Source: an uncultured Acetatifactor sp. (GTDB lineage: Bacteria; Bacillota; Clostridia; Lachnospirales; Lachnospiraceae). Taken from it: a DNA stretch of 64,000 nucleotides. Within the stretch, counting starts at the first letter, position 1. Each line of letters opens with the position of its first letter. The DNA lies in NCBI GenBank assembly GCA_949840935.1, contig CATKXX010000011.1, positions 1 through 64,000 on the forward strand, in the 5' to 3' direction. A model generated the notes under the pieces. It made no database searches. It was not told the origin of the DNA and saw only the letters and a list, made by a program, of their open reading frames with translations. Made by a program: the position numbers and the translations under genes. This document shows positions 39,603-48,913 of this stretch, piece after piece.

Positions 39603-41681
39603 ATGGCAAAATATCTGGTTATTGTGGAATCGCCTGCCAAAGTAAAGACCATTAAGAAATTTTTGGGGTCGAATTACGAGGTCGCGGCGAGTAACGGTCA
39701 TGTGCGCGATCTGCCAAAGAGCACGCTTGGAATTGATGTGGAGCATGACTATGAACCAAAGTATATTACCATCAGGGGAAAAGGTGATATATTGGCGAAT
39801 CTGCGCAGGGAGGTAAGGAAGGCTGAGAAGATTTATCTGGCTACCGACCCGGATCGTGAGGGCGAAGCAATCTCGTGGCATCTTTTTTTCGCGCTGAAGC
39901 TGGAGAATAAGAAGGTATACAGAATCACCTTTAATGAGATTACGAAGAACGCGGTGAAGGAATCCCTGAAAAATGCAAGAGAGATCGACATGAACCTGGT
40001 GGATGCCCAGCAGGCGCGCCGTGTCCTGGATCGTATGGTGGGATACCGTATCTCCCCTCTGCTCTGGGCCAAGATCAAGAGGGGCCTGAGCGCGGGGCGT
40101 GTCCAGTCTGTGGCGCTGCGCATTATCTGCGACAGGGAGGATGAGATCAACGCCTTTATTCCGGAGGAGTACTGGACCCTGGATGTTAACCTGAAGGTGA
40201 AGGGTGAGAAGAAGCCCCTTACGGCGAAATACTATGGCACCACGGCGGGAAAGCAGGCCGTCACTTCTGAGAAGCAGGCGCAGGAGATCATGGCTTCCCT
40301 GGAAGACGCCGATTATATTGTCAGCGAGGTAAAGAAGGGAGAGCGTCTCAAGAAGGCCCCCCTGCCCTTTACCACATCCACCCTTCAGCAGGAGGCCAGT
40401 AAGGCGCTGAATTATTCCACACAGAAGACCATGCGCCTGGCACAGCAGCTGTATGAGGGAGTGGATATCAAGGGAGAAGGCACCGTCGGCCTGATTACTT
40501 ATCTGCGAACCGATTCCACCAGGGTGTCGGAGGAGGCGGAGGTCATGGCCAGGAAATTTATCGGGGCAAAGTACGGCGATGAGTATCTGGCAGCCGCTGT
40601 CCCCGGGAAAAAGGGCGGCGGTAAGATACAGGACGCCCACGAGGCTATCCGCCCTACGGATCTGAACCGCATCCCGATAGAAATCAAGGAACAGCTTCCC
40701 CGTGACCTGTTCCGGCTGTATCAGCTGATATGGAAGCGCTTTACGGCGAGCCGCATGAGCAGCGCGAAATACGAGACCACCTCTGTAAGGATCCGGGCGG
40801 GAGAGCACATCTTCACTGTGGCGGCCTCCAGGCTGTTATTTGACGGCTTTTTAAGCGTTTATATGTCCGACGAGGATAAGGAGGAGGAAAACGCGCTTCA
40901 CGGCGAATTGAATACGGAGAGCAGCCTTTCCTTTGTCTCCTTCGAGCCCGGACAACATTTTACACAGCCTCCTGCCCACTATACGGAGGCCTCCCTGGTA
41001 AGGGCCCTGGAGGAGCTGGGAATCGGGCGTCCCAGCACCTATGCGCCTACGATCACCACGATCCTGGCGAGGAGATATGTGACAAAGGAAAATAAGAACC
41101 TGTATGTCACCGAGCTGGGGGAAGTGGTCAATAAGATGATGAAGGATGCTTTCCCTTCCATTGTGGATGTGAATTTCACGGCAAATATGGAGGCGCTTCT
41201 GGACGGAGTGGAGGAGGGGGCCGTAAAGTGGAAGACCATTGTGGCCAATTTCTATCCGGATCTGGACGAGGCGGTGAAGCTGGCGGAGGAGGAGCTTTCC
41301 GAGGTGAAGCTGGCGGACGAGGTCAGCGACGAGGTCTGTGAGTTGTGCGGCCGGAATATGGTCATCAAATATGGGCCCCATGGACGGTTCCTGGCCTGCC
41401 CCGGTTTCCCGGAATGCCGTAACACCAAGCCGTATTTTGAGAAGATTGGCGTAGCCTGCCCCCGGTGTGGGAAGGACATTGTGCTGAAGAAGACAAAGAA
41501 GGGCAGGAGATATTACGGATGTATCGATAATCCCAACTGTGACTATATGGTCTGGCAGAAGCCATCGGGCGAGAAGTGCCCCCAGTGTGGGGAGATGCTG
41601 CTGGAGAAGGGCAACAAGCTGGTGTGTCCTGACGAGCAGTGCGGTTATCATGTTTTGTCAGAATTGTCAAAAAAATCATAA
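39603..41681 (+). CDS. topA: DNA topoisomerase I
   Basis: A 692-residue type IA topoisomerase that relaxes negative supercoils. The Toprim domain begins LVIVESPAKVKTI and has the DPDREGEAI acidic motif; the catalytic tyrosine is Tyr300 in TYLRTDSTR. Three C-terminal zinc ribbons follow (pairs CELCG/CPGFPEC, CPRCG/CIDNPNC and CPQCG/CPDEQC), typical of Firmicutes enzymes. Downstream codY has its own promoter. The order topA-codY-flgB resembles a shortened version of the Bacillus order. Confidence 0.97.
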   Translation: MAKYLVIVESPAKVKTIKKFLGSNYEVAASNGHVRDLPKSTLGIDVEHDYEPKYITIRGKGDILANLRREVRKAEKIYLATDPDREGEAISWHLFFALKLENKKVYRITFNEITKNAVKESLKNAREIDMNLVDAQQARRVLDRMVGYRISPLLWAKIKRGLSAGRVQSVALRIICDREDEINAFIPEEYWTLDVNLKVKGEKKPLTAKYYGTTAGKQAVTSEKQAQEIMASLEDADYIVSEVKKGERLKKAPLPFTTSTLQQEASKALNYSTQKTMRLAQQLYEGVDIKGEGTVGLITYLRTDSTRVSEEAEVMARKFIGAKYGDEYLAAAVPGKKGGGKIQDAHEAIRPTDLNRIPIEIKEQLPRDLFRLYQLIWKRFTASRMSSAKYETTSVRIRAGEHIFTVAASRLLFDGFLSVYMSDEDKEEENALHGELNTESSLSFVSFEPGQHFTQPPAHYTEASLVRALEELGIGRPSTYAPTITTILARRYVTKENKNLYVTELGEVVNKMMKDAFPSIVDVNFTANMEALLDGVEEGAVKWKTIVANFYPDLDEAVKLAEEELSEVKLADEVSDEVCELCGRNMVIKYGPHGRFLACPGFPECRNTKPYFEKIGVACPRCGKDIVLKKTKKGRRYYGCIDNPNCDYMVWQKPSGEKCPQCGEMLLEKGNKLVCPDEQCGYHVLSELSKKS

Positions 41682-41708
41682 AAGTCATATAAATTAACTG
41701 TATAAAAG

Positions 41709-41737
41709 TTGTATTCTTCCGGAGAGTATGTTAAAAT
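41709..41737 (+). promoter_or_regulatory. Promoter of codY
   Basis: TTGTAT (41709-41714), 17 bases, TAAAAT (41732-41737), about 45 bases upstream of the start codon. Confidence 0.6.
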
Positions 41738-41780
41738 GGTCATGTAGTGGGGCAATGCGGCAAAAAACGGAGGAATGTAT

Positions 41781-42569
41781 ATGAGCAGTGTACAGCTTTT
41801 GGATAAAACCCGTAAAATTGGGAAATTGTTGCACAATAACAACTCCAGTAAGGTTGTTTTCAATGATATCTGCCGGGTGATGCGGGAAATCCTTAATTCC
41901 AACGTTCTGGTGATCAGCCGGAAGGGCAAGGTTCTGGGCGTTGGCAGGGAGGATGGCATCGAGCCCATACGGGAGCTGATCGACGATACTGTAGGCGGCT
42001 TTATCGACTCCATGCTGAATGAGAGGCTGCTGGGAGTCCTCTCCACCAAGGAAAATGTAAACTTAAGGACGCTGGGGTTTGAAGGGCAGGATATCGGGAA
42101 ATTCCAGGCCATCATCACTCCTATTGAGATAGCCGGCGAGAGGCTGGGGACGCTGTTTATTTACAAGTGCGAACAGCAGTATGACATTGACGATATCATC
42201 CTCTGCGAGTATGGAACCACGGTGGTGGGACTGGAAATGCTACGTGCGGTCAATGAGGAAAGCGCGGAGGAAAACCGCAAGATCGCGGTAGTGAAATCCG
42301 CCATCAGCACACTGTCTTTCTCCGAGATGGAGGCTATCACCCATATTTTTGACGAGCTGAACGGTATGGAGGGCATCCTGGTGGCCAGCAAGATTGCAGA
42401 CCGGGTGGGGATCACCCGCTCTGTCATCGTCAATGCGCTGCGCAAATTCGAGAGTGCCGGGGTAATCGAATCCCGCTCCTCGGGGATGAAGGGTACATAT
42501 ATCAAAGTGCTCAACGATGTTGTCTTTGATGAGATTGAGGAGCTGAAGCAACAGAACCAGAGGCATTGA
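41781..42569 (+). CDS. codY: GTP- and branched-chain-amino-acid-sensing regulator CodY
   Basis: A 262-residue DNA-binding regulator of nutrient status. An N-terminal GAF domain (about 1-155) binds isoleucine/valine, and a C-terminal winged helix-turn-helix contains ASKIADRVGITRSVIVNAL, which is highly conserved in CodY. The start at 41781 is chosen because GGAGG (41769-41773) is 7 bases upstream; the ATG at 41775 would be only one base from it. The gene ends at a terminator (42625) and stands immediately before the fla/che operon, which CodY represses in Bacillus. Confidence 0.96.
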   Translation: MSSVQLLDKTRKIGKLLHNNNSSKVVFNDICRVMREILNSNVLVISRKGKVLGVGREDGIEPIRELIDDTVGGFIDSMLNERLLGVLSTKENVNLRTLGFEGQDIGKFQAIITPIEIAGERLGTLFIYKCEQQYDIDDIILCEYGTTVVGLEMLRAVNEESAEENRKIAVVKSAISTLSFSEMEAITHIFDELNGMEGILVASKIADRVGITRSVIVNALRKFESAGVIESRSSGMKGTYIKVLNDVVFDEIEELKQQNQRH

Positions 42570-42624
42570 GCCGGCGGGTCAAAGCGAATGCGCAAAAGGA
42601 GTTGTGCAGGAAGAATGTGGAAAT

Positions 42625-42670
42625 AAAGGGATTTATTGTGAGCTGCAATAAGTCTCTTTTCAATTTTTTA
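42625..42670 (+). terminator. Terminator between codY and the flagellar operon
   Basis: AAAGGGATTTATTG (42625-42638) pairs with CAATAAGTCTCTTT (42646-42659) with two G-U pairs, loop TGAGCTG, followed by a T-rich tail. It separates codY transcription from flgB. Confidence 0.75.
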
Positions 42671-42690
42671 ATAAAAAAACACAAATTTTA

Positions 42691-42718
42691 TTGTTTTTTT
42701 GCTGAAATTCACTATAAT
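42691..42718 (+). promoter_or_regulatory. Sigma-A promoter of the fla/che operon
   Basis: TTGTTT (42691-42696), 16 bases, perfect TATAAT (42713-42718), about 58 bases before flgB. The AT-rich bases just upstream could hold a regulator site, but no clean CodY box was found. Confidence 0.7.
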
Positions 42719-42776
42719 AGAATAGAGTGGGTGTGTAACATGTCTTTTATCGGATGAGAAGAAAGGGGAACAGTTT

Positions 42777-43166
42777 ATGTTTCAGACAAATGTATTCGAT
42801 TATGTCAGGGTTCTTGACAGGGCGGCGGATGCCAGCTGGATTCGGAATGAAGCGATTTCCAATAATATTGCGAATGTGGATACCCCTGGTTACAAGAGAC
42901 AGGATGTGGCCTTTGCGTCTGTGCTGAAGTCTGCTTTGGGGAGCAGCCGGTATGAGACGACAGATGATAAGGTGGCTTCTATCCGGTCTGACCGTCTTGC
43001 GCCCAGGGTATTTACGGATTATGAAAATTATTCCTACCGCCTTGACGGGAACAATGTGGATATAGATAATGAGAATGTCATGCTGGCGGAAAACCAGCTC
43101 AAGTACCAGGGGCTGATCACCAGCATCAATCAGGAATTTGCCAATCTCAAGGCAGTGATGAAATAA
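42777..43166 (+). CDS. flgB: Flagellar basal-body rod protein FlgB
   Basis: A 129-residue proximal rod subunit. The conserved rod-protein segment NEAISNNIANVDTPGYKRQDV (split here as NNIANVDTPGYKR) is present near residues 24-44, and the C-terminus is a helix (LKYQGLITSINQEF) that packs in the rod. First gene of the operon, about 58 bases after the promoter, with a GAAAGGGG ribosome site. flgC follows by 16 bases. Confidence 0.95.
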   Translation: MFQTNVFDYVRVLDRAADASWIRNEAISNNIANVDTPGYKRQDVAFASVLKSALGSSRYETTDDKVASIRSDRLAPRVFTDYENYSYRLDGNNVDIDNENVMLAENQLKYQGLITSINQEFANLKAVMK

Positions 43167-43182
43167 CAGGGGGTAGAATAGA

Positions 43183-43632
43183 ATGAGCATGTTTGACGCT
43201 TTTAACATCAATGCATCCGGTATGACGGCGCAGAGGTACCGCATGGATACCATTTCCGAGAATGTGGCGAATGCGAATACCACAAGGACGGCGGACGGGA
43301 CTCCTTACCGCCGCAAGATCGTGACCTTCCAGGAGAAGGGCGGGCAGACCAGCTTCAGCCAGGTGCTGGGTGAGGCAGCCTATTCCCGCGGCTATACCGG
43401 AAAAGGGGTAAAGGTAAGTGGTGTGTACGAGGATCATATGACAGAAATGACCATGGCATATGACCCTGCCCATCCCGATGCGGATGAAAACGGTTATGTT
43501 ACATATCCCAATGTCAACATTATTACAGAAATGACGAATATGATCGATGCCACAAGGGCTTATCAGGCCAATACCACAGCTTTTAATGCCAGCAAGTCCA
43601 TGGCGCTTCAGGGCCTGGAGCTGAACAGCTGA
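43183..43632 (+). CDS. flgC: Flagellar basal-body rod protein FlgC
   Basis: A 149-residue proximal rod subunit. N-terminal MTAQRYRMDTISENVANANT and the C-terminal NVNIITEMTNMIDATRAYQ helix, followed by LNS at the end, are the family signatures. GGGGGTAG precedes the start. Works with FlgB and FliE to link the MS ring to the rod. Confidence 0.96.
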   Translation: MSMFDAFNINASGMTAQRYRMDTISENVANANTTRTADGTPYRRKIVTFQEKGGQTSFSQVLGEAAYSRGYTGKGVKVSGVYEDHMTEMTMAYDPAHPDADENGYVTYPNVNIITEMTNMIDATRAYQANTTAFNASKSMALQGLELNS

Positions 43633-43679
43633 GTACAGGACAGGATAAAAGGTAGATAACAGATATATAGGAGGGTATA

Positions 43680-44018
43680 ATGGATTTATCAGCAATATCA
43701 GAAGTTTCAGGATTAAGGGGACTGAATAAGCTTTCCTCTGTCTCTTCCATGACAGGTGTGCTCACCGGGGAGCAGGAGAAGACAACGGGAACACTGTTTG
43801 AATCATTTCTGGATACTGCAATCGACAATATCAGGACTGCCAACGGCTATTTGTCTGATGCAGAGGACGAGAAGCTTAAGTTTGCCATGGGCGAGACAGA
43901 GAACACACACGATCTGATGATTGCCATGCAGAAGGCTTCCACAGCATTACAGTATACGGTGACGATCAGGGATAAACTCCTGGAGGCTTATAAAGAGATC
44001 ATGCAGATGCAGATCTGA
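43680..44018 (+). CDS. fliE: Flagellar hook-basal body protein FliE
   Basis: A 112-residue adaptor between the MS ring and the rod. The C-terminal half carries the conserved GETENTHDLMIAMQKAS and TVTIRDKLLEAYKEIMQMQI blocks. GGAGGG is just upstream of the ATG. The N-terminal half is variable, as usual. Third in the operon, before fliF. Confidence 0.95.
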   Translation: MDLSAISEVSGLRGLNKLSSVSSMTGVLTGEQEKTTGTLFESFLDTAIDNIRTANGYLSDAEDEKLKFAMGETENTHDLMIAMQKASTALQYTVTIRDKLLEAYKEIMQMQI

Positions 44019-44056
44019 TCGATCCGATCAAAAAAAGTGACTAGGGGAGAAGTGTC

Positions 44057-45664
44057 ATGGCTGACAGGCTAAAAGAAATACCGGCAAAGATACTGGAATG
44101 GTGGAATAAATTTACGGCAAAGCAGAAGACGATCATCGTTGCGATTGCCGCAGTTGTCATATTCACCTTTGCCATCATTATATATGCGTTTACAAGGCCG
44201 CAGTACACCAGGTTTGGTACATATGAAGATACGAAGGTGGCGGCTGAGATCATTAGGATCCTGGACGATGCAGGGATACAGCACAGGGAGTCTCAGGATC
44301 TCCTCGTTATCGAGGTGGAGAAGAGCCAGGTGCCAGAGGCAAATTATGCCATTGCTTCACAGGGATACCGCCCGGACAGCTTAACCTATGAAGATTATGT
44401 AAAGAGCGGTATGTCCGTCACGAATTCGGACAAGGAGAAGCAGTATAACCTGTTCCTGCAGGCGGAGCTGAGGCAGGCATTCAGCACACTGGAGCCCGTG
44501 AGGGACATCCTGGCATATGTGAATGTGCCCAGGCAGGACGGTACTCTCATAGCGTCGGAACGGCAGGACGCCAGTGCTTACATACAGCTGACCCTGAATG
44601 GCAATATTTCTTCCTCGCAGGCGGCGGCAATCGCGAAGTGTGCGGCTACACTGCTGGGAAATGAGACTACTGCTAATATTACGGTGATGGATCAGGATAT
44701 GAACATCCTGTTCTCCGGAGGGGACGATTACGGTTCGGCGGGAGTTGCGCATACCCTGCATGAGCTCCGGAACCAGGCGGAGTCCATGATCTCCAACCAG
44801 GTCAGGAGAGTCCTGTACGGCACCAAACAGTATGATATGATAGAAGTTACCAGCCATCTGGTAATGGATTTTTCCAGCTATGAGGAGACGACTAAGGAAT
44901 ATTCCGCTCCCGATGGGAGGGACGAGGGTATGCTGGCGACCCGTGACCAGTTCGAGTCGGAGAGCACCAACGGGCTTGCGGGAGTACCTGGGACGGATTC
45001 CAACGGAGAGGGCGGTGACCGGAATACATATGTAAACCCTGACAGCGCTAACAGCGAGTCCTCATCCACGGAGACCCACGAAGATTTCCTGCCCAATGAG
45101 TACCTGCGGAATGCAGCTTCCCCTGCGGGCGCCATAGATTATTCCAGCTCATCCATGTCCATCGCCATGATCAGATATCATGAGTACTACGAGGAGCAGG
45201 TGGATGCCCAGGGGCTTCTGGACGGCATCAGCTGGGAGGAATTTAAGTCGGCTCACAGTGAGGACATCAGTATAGCAGTGGAGGATGCCTATTACGATAT
45301 GGCGGCCAACGCTACCGGCATTGACAGACAAAGCATAACGATCATCGCATATGAGTCGCCTGTGTTCTTTGACAAGGAGGGCCTGAATGTTGAGGCTACG
45401 GATGTACTCAGTATTTTCATGATCGTGCTGATCCTGGCATTGCTGGCGGTTGTGGTTCTGCGCAGTATGAAATCCAGGCAGGAGGCAACGGAAGAGGAGG
45501 AGCTTTCTGTGGAGAGTATGCTGCAGTCTACGCCGGATACTGTGGAGGATATTGATGTGGAGACGAAGTCCGAGACTCGCAAGATGATTGAGAAGTTTGT
45601 GGACGATAATCCCGATGCGGCAGCAAACCTGCTCAGGAACTGGCTGAATGAAGACTGGGGTTAA
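44057..45664 (+). CDS. fliF: Flagellar MS-ring protein FliF
   Basis: A 535-residue membrane protein. First helix about 27-47, then a periplasm-side ring-building domain (YscJ-like) with the TRPQYT and LVIEVEKSQVPEANYAIASQGY segments, a middle Asp/Ser-rich stretch, a second helix (about 451-471), and a C-terminal cytoplasmic tail ending NLLRNWLNEDW that binds FliG. The length is close to the family norm. fliG follows 39 bases later. Confidence 0.96.
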   Translation: MADRLKEIPAKILEWWNKFTAKQKTIIVAIAAVVIFTFAIIIYAFTRPQYTRFGTYEDTKVAAEIIRILDDAGIQHRESQDLLVIEVEKSQVPEANYAIASQGYRPDSLTYEDYVKSGMSVTNSDKEKQYNLFLQAELRQAFSTLEPVRDILAYVNVPRQDGTLIASERQDASAYIQLTLNGNISSSQAAAIAKCAATLLGNETTANITVMDQDMNILFSGGDDYGSAGVAHTLHELRNQAESMISNQVRRVLYGTKQYDMIEVTSHLVMDFSSYEETTKEYSAPDGRDEGMLATRDQFESESTNGLAGVPGTDSNGEGGDRNTYVNPDSANSESSSTETHEDFLPNEYLRNAASPAGAIDYSSSSMSIAMIRYHEYYEEQVDAQGLLDGISWEEFKSAHSEDISIAVEDAYYDMAANATGIDRQSITIIAYESPVFFDKEGLNVEATDVLSIFMIVLILALLAVVVLRSMKSRQEATEEEELSVESMLQSTPDTVEDIDVETKSETRKMIEKFVDDNPDAAANLLRNWLNEDWG

Positions 45665-45703
45665 TGCAGAGCAGCAACAATAGATGGAAATGAGGGATAT
45701 GGC

Positions 45704-46714
45704 ATGGCCAAGAACGAAGGACTTAAGGGGATTCAGAAGGCGGCGATCCTGCTGATCGCGCTGGGGCCGGAGCGCTCCGCCGGTATCTTCAAGCATCTGA
45801 AGGAGGAAGAGATAGAGGAGCTGACCCTTGAAATTGCGAATACCAGAAGTGTGACCCCCCAGGTAAAGGAGGAAGTCATCAACGAGTTTTATGAAGTCTG
45901 CCTGGCACAGCAGTATATTGCGGAGGGCGGCATTACATATGCAAAGGATCTTCTCGAGAAGGCCCTGGGCAGCCAGAAGGCGATGGATGTTATCAGCAAG
46001 CTGACGGCTTCGCTGCAGGTAAAGCCTTTCGAGTTTGTCCGCAAGACGGACGCTTCTCAGCTGATCAACTTTATCCAGGACGAACACCCGCAGACGATCG
46101 CACTTATCCTGTCTTATCTGGCTCCCGGTCAGGCGGCGCTTATTATTTCTGCCCTTCCCCCTGACAGGCAGGCTGATGTGGCAAGGCGTATTGCGGTCAT
46201 GGATCGTACCAGTCCCGATGTCATCAAGGAGGTGGAGAAGGTGCTGGAATCCAAGCTGGCAAGCCTGGTGAACCAGGACTACACCATTATCGGCGGTGTG
46301 GACGCAGTGGTGGAGATTTTGAATACCGTAGACCGCGGCACGGAGCGTCATATCATGGAGACTCTGGAGATCGAGGAGCCCGAGCTTGCGGACGAGATCA
46401 GAAAGAAGATGTTCGTGTTCGAGGACGTGCTTCTTCTGGACGACAGGGCGATTCAGCGTGTGCTGCGTGACGTGGATAATAATGATCTGGGCATTGCGCT
46501 GAAGGGCGCCAACGAGCAGGTACAGAACGCGATCTTCAACAACCTTTCCAAGCGTCTTGCCGTGATGATCAAGGAGGACATGGAATTCATGGGCCCTGTC
46601 CGTATGAAGGACGTTGAGGAAGCGCAGCAGAAGATCGTAAATATCATCCGTAAGCTGGAGGATGCAGGAGAAATCGTAATCTCCAGAGGCGGAGGTGACG
46701 AAATTGTTGTCTAA
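45704..46714 (+). CDS. fliG: Flagellar motor switch protein FliG
   Basis: A 336-residue C-ring protein that contacts the stator. The N-terminal domain begins LKGIQKAAILLIALGPE, the middle has the EHPQTIALILSYL helix with the EHPQ motif, and the C-terminal domain carries the torque helix with charged residues (DDRAIQRVLRDVDNNDLGIALKGA). ATG at 45704 has GAGGGATAT upstream. The gene overlaps fliH by about 11 bases in another frame. Confidence 0.97.
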   Translation: MAKNEGLKGIQKAAILLIALGPERSAGIFKHLKEEEIEELTLEIANTRSVTPQVKEEVINEFYEVCLAQQYIAEGGITYAKDLLEKALGSQKAMDVISKLTASLQVKPFEFVRKTDASQLINFIQDEHPQTIALILSYLAPGQAALIISALPPDRQADVARRIAVMDRTSPDVIKEVEKVLESKLASLVNQDYTIIGGVDAVVEILNTVDRGTERHIMETLEIEEPELADEIRKKMFVFEDVLLLDDRAIQRVLRDVDNNDLGIALKGANEQVQNAIFNNLSKRLAVMIKEDMEFMGPVRMKDVEEAQQKIVNIIRKLEDAGEIVISRGGGDEIVV

Positions 46715-47573
46715 GGGTCAGAATCTGGTAAAACAGATGTATATAGCGCCGCCGGAGGAGGATAAGCGCGTCATAGACAGTAATATGCGCGTGGAGCTGC
46801 GCCTGAAGGAGCTTGCCCAGAAGAGGGAAGAGGCAGGCACGGACGGTTTTGTGGCGGGATTGTTTGCCGAGCGCGTGGAGCTTCTGCCCGAGGGGGAGGC
46901 GCAGCAGCAGGAGGCCGACCCGGCTGCAGACCTGGGGCGTGCGTCGGAGGAGGCACAAAAACTCCTGGAGCAGGCGGCAGTGGACGCCCAGGCCAAGATT
47001 ACGGACGCCCAGGTGGAGGCGGAGCGGATCCGGCAGGAAGCGCGCCAGCAGGCAGAGGAAGAGAAGCTCCAGATACTGGAGCTGGCGCAGCAGCAGGGCT
47101 ATGAGCAGGGATACGCCAATGCCCAGGCTGAGGCAGATCGGATTCGGCAGGAGTATGCCCGGAAGGAGCGGCAGCTGGAGGAGAATTACCAGCAGCGGAT
47201 TGACGAGCTTGAGCCGCAGTTTGTCGATATGATATCGGATATTTATGAACATATACTGGGTGCCGGCCTTGGAGACCAGCGGGAAATCCTGGCGCATCTG
47301 ATCTCCGGCACCATCCGCGGGACAGAGGGGTCGCACAGTTTTATCATCCATGTGTCCAAGGAAGACTACCCCTTTGTCAGTATGCAGAAAAAGCAGCTCA
47401 TGGCAGGGGCCGCGGCAGGAAACAGCACTGTGGAGGTGGTGGAGGACATTACCATGAAACAGGGGGAATGTACCATTGAGACAGACGGCGGGATTTTTGA
47501 CTGCGGGCTGGGCACGCAGCTTTCAGAGCTGAAAAAGAGGCTGATGCTGTTAGCGTATTCCAGGGAGGAATGA
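46704..47573 (+). CDS. fliH: Flagellar export ATPase regulator FliH
   Basis: A 289-residue protein with a long Glu/Gln/Ala-rich coiled coil (about 75-165, e.g. AEAERIRQEARQQAEEEK pieces) and a C-terminal FliH domain (about 175-280) ending LKKRLMLLAYSREE. It binds and inhibits FliI. A TTG start at 46704 is proposed, because GGAGGTGA (46691-46698) lies the right distance upstream; a GTG at 46695 lies inside that site and cannot use it. The start overlaps fliG. Confidence 0.86.
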   Translation: MLSKGQNLVKQMYIAPPEEDKRVIDSNMRVELRLKELAQKREEAGTDGFVAGLFAERVELLPEGEAQQQEADPAADLGRASEEAQKLLEQAAVDAQAKITDAQVEAERIRQEARQQAEEEKLQILELAQQQGYEQGYANAQAEADRIRQEYARKERQLEENYQQRIDELEPQFVDMISDIYEHILGAGLGDQREILAHLISGTIRGTEGSHSFIIHVSKEDYPFVSMQKKQLMAGAAAGNSTVEVVEDITMKQGECTIETDGGIFDCGLGTQLSELKKRLMLLAYSREE

Positions 47574-47578
47574 CCTGA

Positions 47579-48898
47579 GTGACAGGAGTTGTTGATTTTC
47601 AGAAATACAGCAGAATAAAGGAGGAGACCTTTTACCGTAAGCTGGGTAAGGTGGTCAATGTGGTAGGGCTGACCATAGAGTCCGCGGGACCCGATGCGAA
47701 GCTCGGGGACGTCTGCCGGATCCTCCAGGGCAGCGAGAGAAAGCATGACCCCATCATGGCAGAAGTGGTGGGCTTTAAAGCCGGACGGACGCTTCTCCAG
47801 CCCTATGATTCCGCGGAGGGCATCGGTGCGGGAAGTATTGTGGAAAATACTGGGAAGCCGCTGAGAGTGGAGGTAAGCCGCAGCCTGCTGGGGAAGACCC
47901 TTGACGGCCTGGGAAGGCCTCTGGATGGCAGTGTCGTGGAGGGCGGCACGCCCTATCCTGTGGAAGCCCAGGCTCCCGATCCCCTGACCAGGAAGCTGAT
48001 AGACGAGGTGCTTCCTCTCGGGGTAAAGGCCGTGGACGGCCTGATCACCGTGGGAAAGGGACAGCGAATCGGTATCTTTGCCGGCTCCGGGGTAGGAAAA
48101 TCCACGCTGATGGGAATGTTTGCCCGCAATACAAAGGCGGATATCAATGTGATAGCCCTGATAGGGGAGCGAGGCAGGGAGGTGCGTGAATTTATTGAGC
48201 GCGATCTTGGCGAGGAGGGCATGAAACGGTCTGTGGTGGTGGTATCCACTTCTGACAAACCGGCTCTGGAGCGCAACAAGGCGGCAAAGACGGCCACTGC
48301 GATCGCGGAATATTTCCGGGATCAGGGAAAGGATGTGCTGTTGATGATGGACTCCCTGACCCGGTTTTCCATGGCCCAGAGAGAAATCGGCCTTGCCAGC
48401 GGCGAGCCGCCTGTGAGCCGCGGATATCCGCCCAGCGTCTATTCGGAGATGCCGAAGCTGTTAGAGCGCGCTGGTTGTGCCGCGGTGGGTTCCATAACGG
48501 GGCTCTACACTGTCCTGGTGGACGGCGACGACTTTAATGAACCCATTACGGATACGGCCAGGAGCATCCTGGACGGGCATATCATGCTGGACAGGAAGCT
48601 GGGGCATAAGAACCATTATCCGGCTATCGATATCCTGCAGAGCATTTCCAGGTGCATGAGCCAGATTGCCACCAGGGAGCATAAGCAGCAGGCGAGCAGG
48701 CTGAAGACGGTGCTTGCCACTTACACGGAGGCGGAGGATCTGATCAATATCGGTGCGTACAAGAAGGGCAGCAACGCGTCCATTGACTATGCCATCAGCA
48801 AGATTGACGCGGTGAATCAGTTCCTGTGCCAGGACGTGGATGAAAAATTTGATTTTGATACCAGTGTTGAGCTGTTGAAGCAGCTCTTTGCAGAATAA
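47579..48898 (+). CDS. fliI: Flagellum-specific ATPase FliI
   Basis: A 439-residue F1-like ATPase that energises flagellar protein export. Walker A GSGVGKST (169-176), Walker B region LLMMDSLTR, and the SRGYPPSVYSEMPKLLERAG block are present. GTG start at 47579 with GGAGG about 10 bases upstream, directly after fliH. Its partners FliH and FliJ flank it. Confidence 0.97.
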   Translation: MTGVVDFQKYSRIKEETFYRKLGKVVNVVGLTIESAGPDAKLGDVCRILQGSERKHDPIMAEVVGFKAGRTLLQPYDSAEGIGAGSIVENTGKPLRVEVSRSLLGKTLDGLGRPLDGSVVEGGTPYPVEAQAPDPLTRKLIDEVLPLGVKAVDGLITVGKGQRIGIFAGSGVGKSTLMGMFARNTKADINVIALIGERGREVREFIERDLGEEGMKRSVVVVSTSDKPALERNKAAKTATAIAEYFRDQGKDVLLMMDSLTRFSMAQREIGLASGEPPVSRGYPPSVYSEMPKLLERAGCAAVGSITGLYTVLVDGDDFNEPITDTARSILDGHIMLDRKLGHKNHYPAIDILQSISRCMSQIATREHKQQASRLKTVLATYTEAEDLINIGAYKKGSNASIDYAISKIDAVNQFLCQDVDEKFDFDTSVELLKQLFAE

Positions 48899-48913
48899 GC
48901 GGGGAAGTGGATC

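Noticed and set aside
39441..40808. 455-codon frame on the - strand opposite topA
   Set aside because: Shadow of topA; conserved topoisomerase motifs are on the + strand.
42661..42690. CodY box in the AT-rich stretch before the fla/che promoter
   Set aside because: The best alignment to AATTTTCWGAAAATT has about five mismatches, no better than expected in AT-rich DNA.
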